In this document: positions 50,301-62,481 of the stretch, piece after piece | Position numbering within the stretch: the stretch's first letter is position 1 | How the letters are laid out: each line of letters starts with the position of its first letter | Source of the DNA: Mesaphorura yosii | Lineage: Eukaryota > Arthropoda > Collembola > Poduromorpha > Tullbergiidae | DNA: 64,000 nucleotides | NCBI GenBank assembly: GCA_009869945.1 | Contig: WIXG01000304.1 | Location: 1 to 64,000 of the forward strand | Direction: 5' to 3' | Notes under the pieces: model-generated | Database searches by the model: none | What the model was told of the DNA's origin: nothing | Seen by the model: the letters and a program-made list of their open reading frames with translations, nothing else | Program-made: the position numbers and the translations under genes

Positions 50301-53300
50301 GGAGATTTATGAAATCTGATTTGAATGGCTGGCATCATTACAAGCAAGCGGTCCCACAAAGATGAACACAAGTGGGCACAAGAAGGATCGGGAGTCTGTT
50401 TTCTTTTCCCGTCAGCAGTCATCATTCAACTCATTCGCGTCCGCGTCGTAATAAACCCTTCTGGTGAAGTGGTCATGCCGATTGAAGATGGAAATCTTTT
50501 ATCTCCTCCATTACTCGCTTACATGAAATATAAATTGTGAAAACCTTGCGGGAATAATAAAAGCCTGGATTTGGTCGTGTTGGGCACTGCTTTCAGGTGA
50601 CTCGTCTTGGTTTAGCAGCATTTGAACGAACAGTTTCGGATTGTGCGCCTATTACCTCCGATTTTCTAAATAAGGAAGAAATGGGCTGAAGGCGCGCGGC
50701 TACTTTCTTTTCCCTTTTTGAATTTCAGTTATCAGCGAGAACGAGAACCTGTACTTTATCACTTTATCTCGCGTCGTAATTCAGCGCGTCGTGAATTTAA
50801 ACCAAACCATTTAATAACGTCGTAAATCTACACGTGTAGAGATGAGAATCTTGATCGGCTCTCCACCACCAGGTAGTCAGCCTTCCGTTTGGTCTCGCTG
50901 AGTACATCACGTCCACGTCCCTCGTGAGCCGGCTATTATTATTCTCGGCCTGAACCGCAATTGATGAAGATGAATCCCGTATGAGTGGTTTACCATCGCC
51001 TGGGCTTGGGCTTGCTCAACAACGTGTGGACGAGCTATCATGTGAAACTGTCGTAAGTGGGATACTGCCACGGAGAGCAGAGCGCATTTGTCTGGATATC
51101 CCATTCACAAGTCACAGTTGCGTGGCTGTCAGAATTAAAACACGTGAATGCGATCAAGAAGGAAAATGGAGCCAATTTAGAACGAAAACGATCAAAGCCT
51201 TTTTTCGCCTTAAAAGCGTCCGTCCATTCTGAAGTGTCTCATCGCTGCGGCTTGAAAAATTACGAGGAAGGAGCTCGGAAGAAGAATGAGATCGTTGCAC
51301 CCAAACCAAATTATCACGCCAACGTCGTGGCGTGGACGGGCGTCAAGTGTGGACGCTCCTTTGTTCTATTAATGTATTATTGTCAGCGGTAGACATGATT
51401 CCTTGCCTCAATGCGAACATTTCAGGCCGGACGTATCACGTATGACGCGACGCTTCACACTTGCCCACTTCACAAAGAACTGTAATTTTTTAGAAAATGA
51501 GTAAAAACGTAAAGAGCAGCTCACAAGTTGAGGACACACTAGCACAACATGTGTGTGATGCGCAAAAAGACAACAAAAACGTCGCAAATTAGAGTCGAAG
51601 GAGTCCATTCATTTCGTCAAACTGTTTGTGTTTTCGTATTTTGCCTTCGCCTTCTTGTTCGCGTTGGTTCGGGCTGGGAGTCAATGTACAGTGTGCGACT
51701 GCGTCTGCGTCTCCTTTGTCGAAGATAAAACGCGACGCGACTTCGTGCGAGGTAATTTGATACAACATGAAAAACTACGCGATGACCTTTTCTCAACATT
51801 TGCGATGAGCGGCGTACAAAAGACTAAAGATGCGAGTCGTCGAGAGAGAGCCGGGCACGGTGGTAACGCTTTAATCGGACAAAGAGTGAAATTGCACCAC
51901 AATAAGGCATTATTTCAATTATGCGTTATGTCTCTTGTACAGACATGGACCATTTCGCCTGGCATGGGATTTGAATGCTGAGGGAAATGAGGTGAGAACA
52001 ATGAGCGAATTAGACAAGGTCCACAAAGTGTGCAAATTGAACTCGGACACTGCGCTGCGACGTCGACGATGGACAGGAAAATCTGCACAGGTTCAAACCG
52101 AAGAAGACGCAGTAAAAGTAAAAATTGTGAGGCTGAGGTTCTTGTGCCCAGGTTTGTTGGCTTAATTGTTGAAAGCTTCGGCCCAGGCCGGTCAACCGCT
52201 GCGCTGGTATGGGACTTTTAATGTCTGCATTTTGTCATCCGTAGTCAGTCTCGGAATTTCGTGTCGCACAGGTACACAGGTTGTCAACCTTCTCATTCGG
52301 GCATCTTGATGACTGCATTGTAAAATCAATTCCGACTTGAGATTCTTATCAGCAAAGTGAACCGCGCATCATCATTTGTGGTTTCATGCCCATCATTATC
52401 CGTGCGTATTATCTTCCATGTCAGATCAAGCCGAAGACGACAACGCTGCGGCTGGAACATTTGGAGCCGAAAGAGAAGCCGTGCCAGTGCCACTGCTACT
52501 GAATGTCACGCACTTCACTGCAGTGGGGACGTGCACAGTGGATCCCGCGTACAGTGAACAGTGTGCAGTACAGCACATGATGTCATTATGATTATGAGTA
52601 TGAGTAATGTCTCTGAATTTTAAAAGCATGTAAACACAATCTGATTAGCATACAGCCCGGCTGCGCTGCGGCGAAGGGTAATAATGTCGAACTCACGTTG
52701 ACTTCACAATCTGTTTCTGCAACCTCTCATCTCGTCCTCGTCGTCCGCGTCCGTGTCTGTCGACATCTGAGAGCTGCTAACTGAGCAGCAGGAGTTCTGC
52801 TCTACACGACGGTAAAGCACACTGACACGTGTTTAATCTTAATCTTTACCTTCCCCGCACCCGCATCTTAAGTTCGGGCCGGAGAGACACAATTGACAAA
52901 TTGGGGCTGTAGAAATTGCTATTTCCAAACGCCAAGCAAGCTTCTTGACGTCGACCTTCAAAGCCGCCGCATTGTACTCACCGCCTCCAACAACGAGCAC
53001 AAATTTTGCTATTTCGCAAATCCACAAATTATCGAGCACAATTACGAATTTCGCGTGACGCAGGGCACGGAGTGGCCAATCGGCCAGTGGCAGTGGTTTT
53101 CTTCCAACTCGTTTTCCTTATCGCTCAGCAAATATACACAGCAAAACGCGGCCAAATTGGCACAACGATTGCCGACCCTTCAACGAGCGAAAGGGAAGGC
53201 TAAATTTACATGCCGCCTCGAAATTGGCCGTATTAAATGAACCCAGTCGTTCGGTCTATTTGATTTGCTGATAGCAAAGATGCTGAACATTGAACACGAA

Positions 53301-54000
53301 AGGTTCGCTAAGTGGTTTGAAGTGTCTCAATTTACGAAAGTATCATCGTAATTGGGTTATTATCGAGATGAATGAAAATCTCTTTGGGTGACTTCCACTC
53401 AGCTTCAGCAGCCCTTGGCTTGGCTGACGAACTAGCTTAGCCTATGCTCTGCCTGCATTTGGAACAGCAATAAACGTGATCTCATTTGCTTTATCTTTCC
53501 GTAACCCGACCATTCTTCTTCTCCACCGTTTTTGTACCTGTCACAAACGTGGAAGATGAAGAGGACAAAGAAGTGGAAACTGACTCGACTCGACTCGTTT
53601 CTGCCGCCTAAGCGTTTGTTATGACGCTTCTGTCCGCCTTGCTTCTTGCTCTGAAAATGTCTCCCAGGCTCAGAATTCAGAGGGTCAGACCACGAAGGAC
53701 CCACTTTTCAATTACCGTCACAACCTCCTCATAATTCAATCCCATTTCAGCTCGAGTCGTAGATAACAACGATAACACAACATGTTGGAGTGGAAAATGC
53801 TCTGACTTGGCTTGGCTTGGCGTGGCGAGGAATTGTGTAATTATAGAAAATCCATCACCATTAGTTACACATGCCCTTCACTGTTCCTGACCGCCTGTCG
53901 AATATCGAAGACATTCTGATGTCTTCCTTCTCGTGATAATCGTTCAGCTACCCACGACTTATCACAACAAATTGTAATTGCACGTATTTTATGGCCAATT
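47339..54000. other. 5' flank of eyg, proximal part
   Basis: Presumably contains the promoter and any 5' UTR, but no transcription start can be assigned with confidence. A minus-strand TATAAA is at 48242-48247, without a convincing initiator. Also present are a 9-mer CAATTTTAG repeated three times (49099-49125), a 14-bp palindrome centred on the E-box CACGTG (50827-50840) and short ACTCG and CTTGG pentamer runs near 53.6-53.8 kb. No protein-coding gene recognised. Confidence 0.5.
49099..49125. repeat. CAATTTTAG tandem repeat, 3 copies
   Basis: Three exact head-to-tail copies of a 9-bp unit. Confidence 0.9.
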
Positions 54001-54373
54001 TATGAGTCCATTATATTCATGGCAGTCTGTTGCCGTCTTATTGTATGGTCAGCAATGAACTTGATGATTTTTTATGATATTATTGACTGCCTTGTACTTT
54101 ACTTGCGGACACTGTATGGCTTTCACGGTTCTGCCATTTCCTTATGAGTGATTAAATGTGAGTCACTTGGGATCACAGGACAGACGGTCAAGATTCTTCC
54201 TATCATTAAGTGGTATTAATATGTTAATGTTGACAGCTTGCCTTTGCATAAACACGTTCCTTAATTACACGCATGACTCTTAAATGACGATGATTACTTG
54301 ATTACGTGATCGCCTACGCATTATTCAAAAGAGACCAGCGTTTGCGTATGGACAAAATTTTAATTCAGAATTT

Positions 54374-54387
54374 CGTAATTAATTACG
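54374..54387. promoter_or_regulatory. Palindromic homeodomain-type site (TAAT-N2-ATTA)
   Basis: CGTAATTAATTACG is a perfect 14-bp palindrome containing TAATTAATTA. Paired-class homeodomains with Ser50 are known to bind as dimers to TAAT-N2-ATTA sites in vitro, and this window encodes such a protein. Placing it as an autoregulatory site about 7 kb upstream of the start is inference; the site could occur by chance in AT-rich DNA. Confidence 0.25.
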
Positions 54388-57300
54388 GGCGCCATCCTGT
54401 AAAACAAGCTAAAGTCAAAATACGACAGCGACTGGAGTTAAGAATTCTGCGCTGTGCTGTGCATGGAAGCAAAGATACTCGATACGGACACGAGCAAGCT
54501 AATACTCGTCCTGGAGTTGATTTCATAACCCTTGAGACACAGTCACACAGTGCTTTAGATCGTAATCACTAATCACTCATTCAGTCTGGCATTAGCATAT
54601 GAATTATCATGCAGCCATGTGCCACTGATCACCACAATGAGAATGGATTAAATGTTTTGTAATTTCAGGTCATGACTTACTTAGGCTTAGAAAATCAGAA
54701 TCTGAGAGCCAGCAACCAGCTTACAGATCCGAGGCAATTTATATTCCATTAACATATGTGATATGGTACAGTTATAAAAATATTTTGATTTATTATAATC
54801 AAAGTACGAAATGTAATCGTGCCAAGTGCGACGTGCGACACAACAAAACTTTGAAGCTTCATTGAGCCGGCGAGCTTGAGGCACGTCAGAGGAGGCTGAG
54901 GTCGAGGCAAATCCGTAATAAATCCCTGCTTCAACTGCGCACAAGTCGGAAATGTATAAATACGACGTACTCATTCATAAGTTATTTCCAACAATTAATC
55001 CGGCGTGCAAAGTGCAAACTGATACTGATTAATTTCAAGCCACCAAATGGCACGAGGATTGAGCAGGCAATGCGATGAGTCAGTCATCTCAGCAGTAATT
55101 GCAGATGATGATTGGAAACTCGTTACCTTTCACAGTCAGTCTCCTGCGTCTCGGCTCAGCTACTGCGCACGCAGTTACTCTCGATTGTCAGTTCGCATTT
55201 GTATCGGTGAAGAATGGGAGTAAGAAGTAGCCAGCCAGCTTAACAAAAGGTGAAATGGGCTCCTAATCTGAAAGTACGCACGAGAAGAAATTGGATGAGA
55301 GGAGAATTAAGAGTGGATTACGCTCAATACGAGCTCTGATTGTGTTCTCGTGACAAAGAAATGCGAATGCGAGAGATCAACCCATTCAACCTTTCTGTAA
55401 TGATTCAACAATTGCTATCTTTGAAGCTTGCACGAAGAATGATGGCAAAAGCAAAGGCAGGGTGCACGCAGCTCCTGAAATATGAATCGTGTTGCGTGGC
55501 TGTGGCTATGGCTAGCTACTTTTTATTAGCAGAGTCACACTTTTGTGTACAATAAGGATAACGAACCTGTAAATCGCTCATGCGAATAATGAATACAAGT
55601 GTCTTCTCTGTCTCGTCTCACGTTTAACTGTTTAACAGCAGTTATCAGCTCGTTGCCTGCCTCCCATCAAGCGCAAACGCTAACGCTGTAGACATGTTTA
55701 TTGGACAATCATCTACGCCGCGCAACGTCACGATCATGGCCCCGTTTCGGGCAACTTATTATCTATTCTCTCTGCCTGAGACAAAAATAGTCCAATTAAT
55801 GTTTCTGCAATTGCTCCCAGCAGCAACAGCAAAAGGAACAATTTACGAATAAGAACTCGAGTACAAATTTTTTATGAACCATTCGTAGTTGAGCTGAACA
55901 ATTCATGAATGACGCTGAAATCGACTGCAATGCATTGACACCCACAATTGACAATTCATTATCAATTAGGACGACTCAAGCCAAGTCATAGATCACTGGG
56001 GTCTAGACAAGAGAGTAATTAGAGAAGAATATGACAATGCCATGGTGAAAAGTGCATCTTCACTTCACGTTCACGCGTTTCTGTCTCCAAATTCATAGCA
56101 ATTGAGTCTGAGCTTAAGTAATGGCTTGAGTACAGTACAGGTTTGAGTCATGCCTCCAATTTTAATTGCAATTGTTGCGAGATACGTACAGTTGACATTT
56201 TCTCGTGGGTACTAATTTATGGGACCGCTTGTTCCTTGTTCCCTGACTGCTGCATAGCAGTACTCGTAAGCCACAATTTCAAAAATTGTGTCGTTGTATG
56301 GGAGTTGCACTTGCCAGCCAATGTCAATTGTGCGTCGCGTCTGGATGTCACGGAGAAAGGCAAGGCAAGACAATCGGGCTCGTAATTTATTAAGGGAGTA
56401 ATTATAGTTCAAATGATCGTGATCCGAGCGCAGCGCAGCCGGCACAGGATGCAGAGATCATAACAATATTTCGTAATAAATTACGGAGAATAGGAAGTTG
56501 ACAACAATGACGGGACCTCTCCGCAAGCGATCAGCTCAGCTACGGCAGGAATTCATTTCTCTCTTGCATGGGCTTTGTGGATGACTTGGAAATAAACCTC
56601 AAAACGTTCATTTTCTGAATTAGTAACAACATCCTTCATTAGCAAACACTTAATTCAGCTCGTAATACAATAAAAAATTAATTTTGTGAGCCCTCCCTTG
56701 TACGAATAATTACGGCATGCATTTACATACGGACGGAGAGGAAACGGAATAAATTACGCGACATAATGCGAGCTTGACAAATAAGAGTCGACACTCATAC
56801 GGTACGGCACAGGCGATGTACACTTAATGAATTCCGAACCACACGGTACTCAAACGTCAGACAACAACGGGTCAATGATGATCAGGGCTTGGCTTGGCTT
56901 GGTGCTTGCTGGCAACCTGGCGATAATTCCCGTCAGACATTGTTCTTCTGTGGCTGGATACTAATTCGAACCTCGTTAGACTAAACAGACGCAGGCGACC
57001 ATGCATGGGCGGCGGAAAGAGTCGAGTCGACGCGGCGCTGAACTCGACAGCGTTCATTTGCATTCTATTCACTCTGAATTTCGACGCTGCTTAAATATGC
57101 ACAGCAATGAAGTATGACATAACCTCTGCTCCACAACTTCACTCAACGCAACGCTCACTCGCTCAGTAACAATACGCCACTAAATTTAATGCAAAGGGCA
57201 ACATTGTTTCGTTAATGAGTCTCAGGCTTTGAGGTACTCAACAGCTCGCTGCCTTCAATCCATATTACTTTAATTACGGATCAGATCAAAATGGTGAGTT

Positions 57301-60300
57301 GCAACCAAAATCTGAGATATCGAACAATTCCCCGCTTTAGCCCGTTTGCAATTCGTTTGCATTTCGAGCCGCGTTGATGCTGGCTGATTAACGTCCGTGG
57401 GTAAGCAATTTTCGTCTCACACTCGGAATAACCACACGCCCATTACGAGCGCTTGAGCAATTCCAGAACGTGCACGACGTAGATACTTATAAATACCACA
57501 CATGATTTGGATTTAATTAATCCAGGATTATGCCGGAATTAGTTACGAAAGTTCAAAACAAGTACTGTACAAGCAATGGCAGTCTTTCCACTGAAGTTCA
57601 GTCAATGCTTAATGCTTACAAATGTGAACGCCTGGCTGCGATCTGCAAATGCAAATGCCGAGTCAGACTTGTGGCTAGAGCTGCGGCTGACTCCGCACCC
57701 AAACGATCATTAGCCAACCAGCCATTGGCGCATGTCGCGTCGCGGCGAACAAAGGGCATTCAAATCTAAGCCTAACTAAAAGTGGTCTAGAATTTAGTAA
57801 CTCAATCTTCTATTCAAAAGCTTTCGTTGATATCTATTATTTGACTGAACGAATTCTCGCCTTCCCGATTGCGAATTACTTGCTTGTAAAAGCATCTTGT
57901 GACTCATCTAGCACGATCCGCTGCTGCTGAACTGATCTTCAATGGAATTCAATCCAATTCCTCATTATGATTACATAAGCAGGATTAGCAAGCTTATAGC
58001 AACACTCGCATGTTAATGCGTGTGATTCATAAGAACGTGTGTACAATAAACAAATCGAATTCAAAGTATTGAACTGAAGAATAATAGTGATAATAATTTT
58101 TTGACTACCTGTGAAGGTGTGAAAGACATATCCACAATAGGTCACAATTTATGCTTGGCTCGGTTGATGTGCTGTGTGGGCAAGGAGACAGCAAAATATT
58201 GCATGCCGAGGCGTGAGATTCCCTTGCTCGTCAATTGTCATGTTCTGATTGTCGACGTACTAAAAGTTCAGTAGGTTCACCCATGAGAATTAACCTAATG
58301 CAATTAAGCAATTATTTCGCGTAAAAATGGAAGTTTAATGAACACACGGCGTAAAAATCCTGTGCGATTCAGCTCAGGTTCTCAAATTAATTACGGAGAC
58401 AAAAACAGTTTAATCATCATGCAGGACGTTTTGCACACTGTTTTTGCATTTGCAACCCCGCATTAATTGGCAGGAATGATGGTCAAGCTCACAAGCTCAT
58501 AATCATAGGCTTTTGCCACTTTTTTTTAAAGGAAAGCCGTGTGTATGTGAACTCAGTCAGATTATTTTGATGTTGACTCGCACATTTCCACCACACAACA
58601 GCCCGTTTACAAGGCGGTGAAAGAGATCGACGTAATTGCCCTTCAATGTTCGAGTGTGGTGCACTCGCACTCTGATTATTCCACCTTCGCAACTTCCTCT
58701 TTATTTTTACGCGCAAAGTTCATTCATACTCGTTGCTGTTGCTCGCCTCTTCTTCACGCACTGGTTCTTCTGAATGGGCCTCCTACATTTTTATGAATCT
58801 CCGAGGAAGGGGTTGTGCTTGCGACTACGGTTACGACTCGATTCATACCTTCATGCTCGCTCTGGAAACTCCGTCTTTCACACCAAAGTGCGAAAAAATC
58901 TGAGCATTTTTAAATCACGGCAATTGCCGACATTCCCATCAGAATGTTGATGCTCCCAATTAAGTTACATGCAATTTGACTGTTTGCATAAATTCTGTCG
59001 TTGCGCAAAGCGTAGCGTAAAGCACAAGTGGGCTTGAGTGAGAAGTACTGAAAACGAATTAATTAGCAAACATGCAAGTCGAAATAATGACGTGCGTCTT
59101 CCTCTTCCACGCCATCACGGCAAAACGACATTTATTGCATTACTGATGCTTCTCTAATTAATTTGTATTTGGCGAGCTATATCGCAGCGCAGCAGCAGCG
59201 AGAGCCAAGCCAAGGAGACGGCAAAGGAGGAAATGAATGAAGTAAATACGTACGATGATTATAGCCTTGATAATTGTCTTTGTAATAATTCATTCATTTT
59301 CTACAAAAATCGCCACAGTTATGGTAATTACTTTATTATGCCACTTTACTTCTTGGCGACGAGGTGTCTTAATTCCTATTCACTATTTACTTATTGGCTG
59401 AGCTGTGCGAACAAACCGCAGTTGTGAGTTCACACGGCGAAAATATCGAAGCACGCTCTTGCCGTGAACTTGGCTCAGCACAGCGCTACGCTTCACAAAA
59501 CGCGAACGCCTATGTGCCTGAACTCTTGCAGGTCGTGTAATTAATGGCGGTCTGAATCAAACTTTTCAATTAAGGTCTCTATTTTTATTGTTGGCGCAGA
59601 CAATTTGGAGGAGAGTCAACCCTTAAACGAATGCAACAGCGGCAATAAATTATTACTGAATTGTTCTCGCCTGTGTTTCGTATTGTCTGCTGCTAATGTG
59701 ATCTGTTCACGATACGCTCTCATCTTCGGCTCGGCGCGGCTCGGATCCTCCTTCTCTTTGAATAGAACATAAAAATAAAAACTGAAACAATTGTCTCATT
59801 CGGGGCGCGGCACGCCCTGATAAAAGTATAACACCATCGGACTGTAGGCGATTTCGGGGATGGAAAACACACACGAAATTGAGAGCAGACTTCTCAGAGA
59901 GGCTTCAGAGCAGCGCAGCGGAAGCGCACAGCGGTTTACAAACGTATTTTCGTTAAAGGACAGCTTGTAGATGTCAACTAGCAAATGTGCCTGCCCAAAA
60001 GAATACAAATATACAAACAATGTGCTCCAAAGACTGTGCTGTAATTTGGCTAGTTTACATTTACATTAAGCAATCTACAAATCAATACATTATCGTTGTA
60101 TGGGATGGGCCGTTGCATTTCATAGCGAAAATTAAATAATTTATAGTTTAAAATCTTACCAGTTGTACTTATCTTCATGCTACACAGTTTCTTAGGTCTT
60201 AGAAATGGTAATGCGTGCTTTTGATCCATGAATGAACTCGTATTCCTGAAATTCTAATGCATATTACTTCTGAATTGGCGGAAATTTAGCGTCAGAATCA

Positions 60301-62435
60301 CTTTTCGACTTTCAATGCAAACGACAATCAAGCTTGATGTCCCGAAAACAACGGACCTCTGCGTACTGCAACAATTAAGTGCATTTGGTCTCTGTCTTCG
60401 CATCTTTTCGTTTTGAAATAATTGAACTGAACAAGCAGGTGCATCTGCTTCTCGTTCTCGGAAGCCTTTCATCTCTCTTTGGAAGCAGCTCGGTTATTAC
60501 ACTCACAGACACAACGAGCTTCCAGTCCTCATTTTTATTCCAGTCGTGTGCTGCTCATCCCTGTACTGTAGACGGAGACGGGACTTGGTCCTTAATTCCA
60601 GCATGTTGATGCAAGGAGCTCAGCTCCACTTCGAGTCGAATAAACTCATGTGAATTATGGCCCTTTTTGCTGACCCATAAAGAAGTCGAGTCAGGTACTG
60701 TCGGCCGACGGACGCGCACCTTTCCTCAGCGCAGCGTGCACCTTGCGCCTTGGAACTTTCGTTTGTGCTTCTGCTTTTCAGTGAAATATTGTCGTCATTT
60801 AAAATTACATAACATTCTCAAACAATGAAATCACATTGATAATAGAAATTGTGCCGGACTTCAGCCGGAGACTTTATGAGATATTGTTCCAGTCCTTCAC
60901 TGGACAGATGCTTTTGTTGAGCAATAAGGCTAGAAACGACTTCTTCCGACCTAACACACACAGTAAAACGTATGGGATGACCGCAGTGCAGACTGAATGA
61001 AAAGTGAAACCTGCAATGCAAGCGTGCTTGGTAATTTTTTCGCCTTTCACCTGTCCGCTTCTTGAACCGACTACTTGACGGCCTGTAACATGTTAACAAG
61101 GCTTTGTCGAGCATTGTTCTTGGAATTGTGCGGTTCTCACATCGAACATTTGCTTCCGGTATCTTGGTGGTATGCTTCGATAGTGACATTGATGAGTGAA
61201 AAAGTGGTTCGCTGGACATGCAATTTCGGGTTGTAAATTCTGCATGCATGCAAGCCTTCATTTTATTTTAATCCCAATTTCGGTGTCCCAACGCCTTTGG
61301 CCTTGGTCAAGTGTGTTTCGTTGGACAATAATAGCACTGCACTATAATAATATGAGTATTTTGAGATCATGACGACAGAGAGATCAAGAAATACACACCT
61401 AAATACATGCAATGCGGGTGCGTGCACATGTGGCGTGGCGGATTGCATGCTTCGCGTGCACTTTTACGAACGCGGCGCTGCCTTATCATTAAGCTTTATA
61501 CGCAATCGCAGTTGTGGCATTTCGATTGCATGGAGGGCTCAGATTTCGCCCTCATTATTTCTCATGATCTTCATTTCAATCATTTCTAGCGCCGAATGCT
61601 TGCTTGCCTGCCTGCAAGTGCAAGGATATAGCTTGGAATAAGATTGAAATGGGAACAGGCCAAGTTGAAATATGCAACAATTTTCATTGATTGAAAGTCT
61701 GGATATTCACCACTGCGACAGGACGAAGTCTCCTTTGCTGTAGCTTCGAGTTACGTTCTTCGTGCGCTTAATATTTCTTGATTCCGAGCCGAACACGTGA
61801 TCTTATCATTGTTATCGTGAACTCATGAGTATGTAGGTGAATACACGAGTTTTCTTCGGATAATTTGAGCAATTCCATCTAACATGCGCGTATCATTTCA
61901 TTGCTTTACGCCTTGTAGAGAATTCAAGCTCAGCAGTATTCAAAACGCAGCTCAGACTCGCATTGCGTTTGAATTTAATTTTTTATTTCGTTCTGCAATT
62001 GTTACGATCGTAATCATAATAATTCCTGAAGATTAAGCTCATTATACGAGTCGAATCGAAAGCAGGCGAGCAGAGCAGCGCCGAGGCTCGCTCTCATGAA
62101 AGTAGGAATAGAATAATTCAGTTAAATTATTATTTTGTCCTCATTACGTACTAATTTCATAGTTCATCCTTCGCTCAAGTGTTGACTTCAGGTTGAGTGT
62201 GTCTGAGCCGAGGTGCGTGTCACTTCAACCAGAAAAGAAGAGAAACTGGATTGAATCAATAATCATTGTAATAGTTCTCATCTTTCCCTGCTTCATCATC
62301 AGTCATCATCTTAATAATACGGGCCAGGCCAAGATTTCATCTTCACTGCATTTCTCTATTCCTGCAAAGCGAAGTCATCACAGTTCATCGTTTTACGAAT
62401 AAATTTTAAAAACAATTGACTCAAATATTCTTCCA

Positions 62436-62481
62436 CTTAGAGGCTTACCCACGCTCGGCTTGGAGTGGGTAAGCCTCTAAG
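62436..62481. repeat. Long perfect hairpin, 17-bp stem
   Basis: CTTAGAGGCTTACCCAC (62436-62452) and its exact reverse complement (62465-62481) flank a 12-nt loop, GCTCGGCTTGGA. The loop resembles that of the 25818-25860 hairpin (both fit GC-N3-GC-Y-TGG), although the stems differ. That pattern could mark a common class of element. Confidence 0.92.

Noticed and set aside
52893..53240. 115-codon open frame on the plus strand
   Set aside because: No motif recognised and no supporting context.
60818..61261. 147-codon minus-strand open frame
   Set aside because: Cys/His/Arg/Ser-rich, no domain, no plausible promoter or partner exon.
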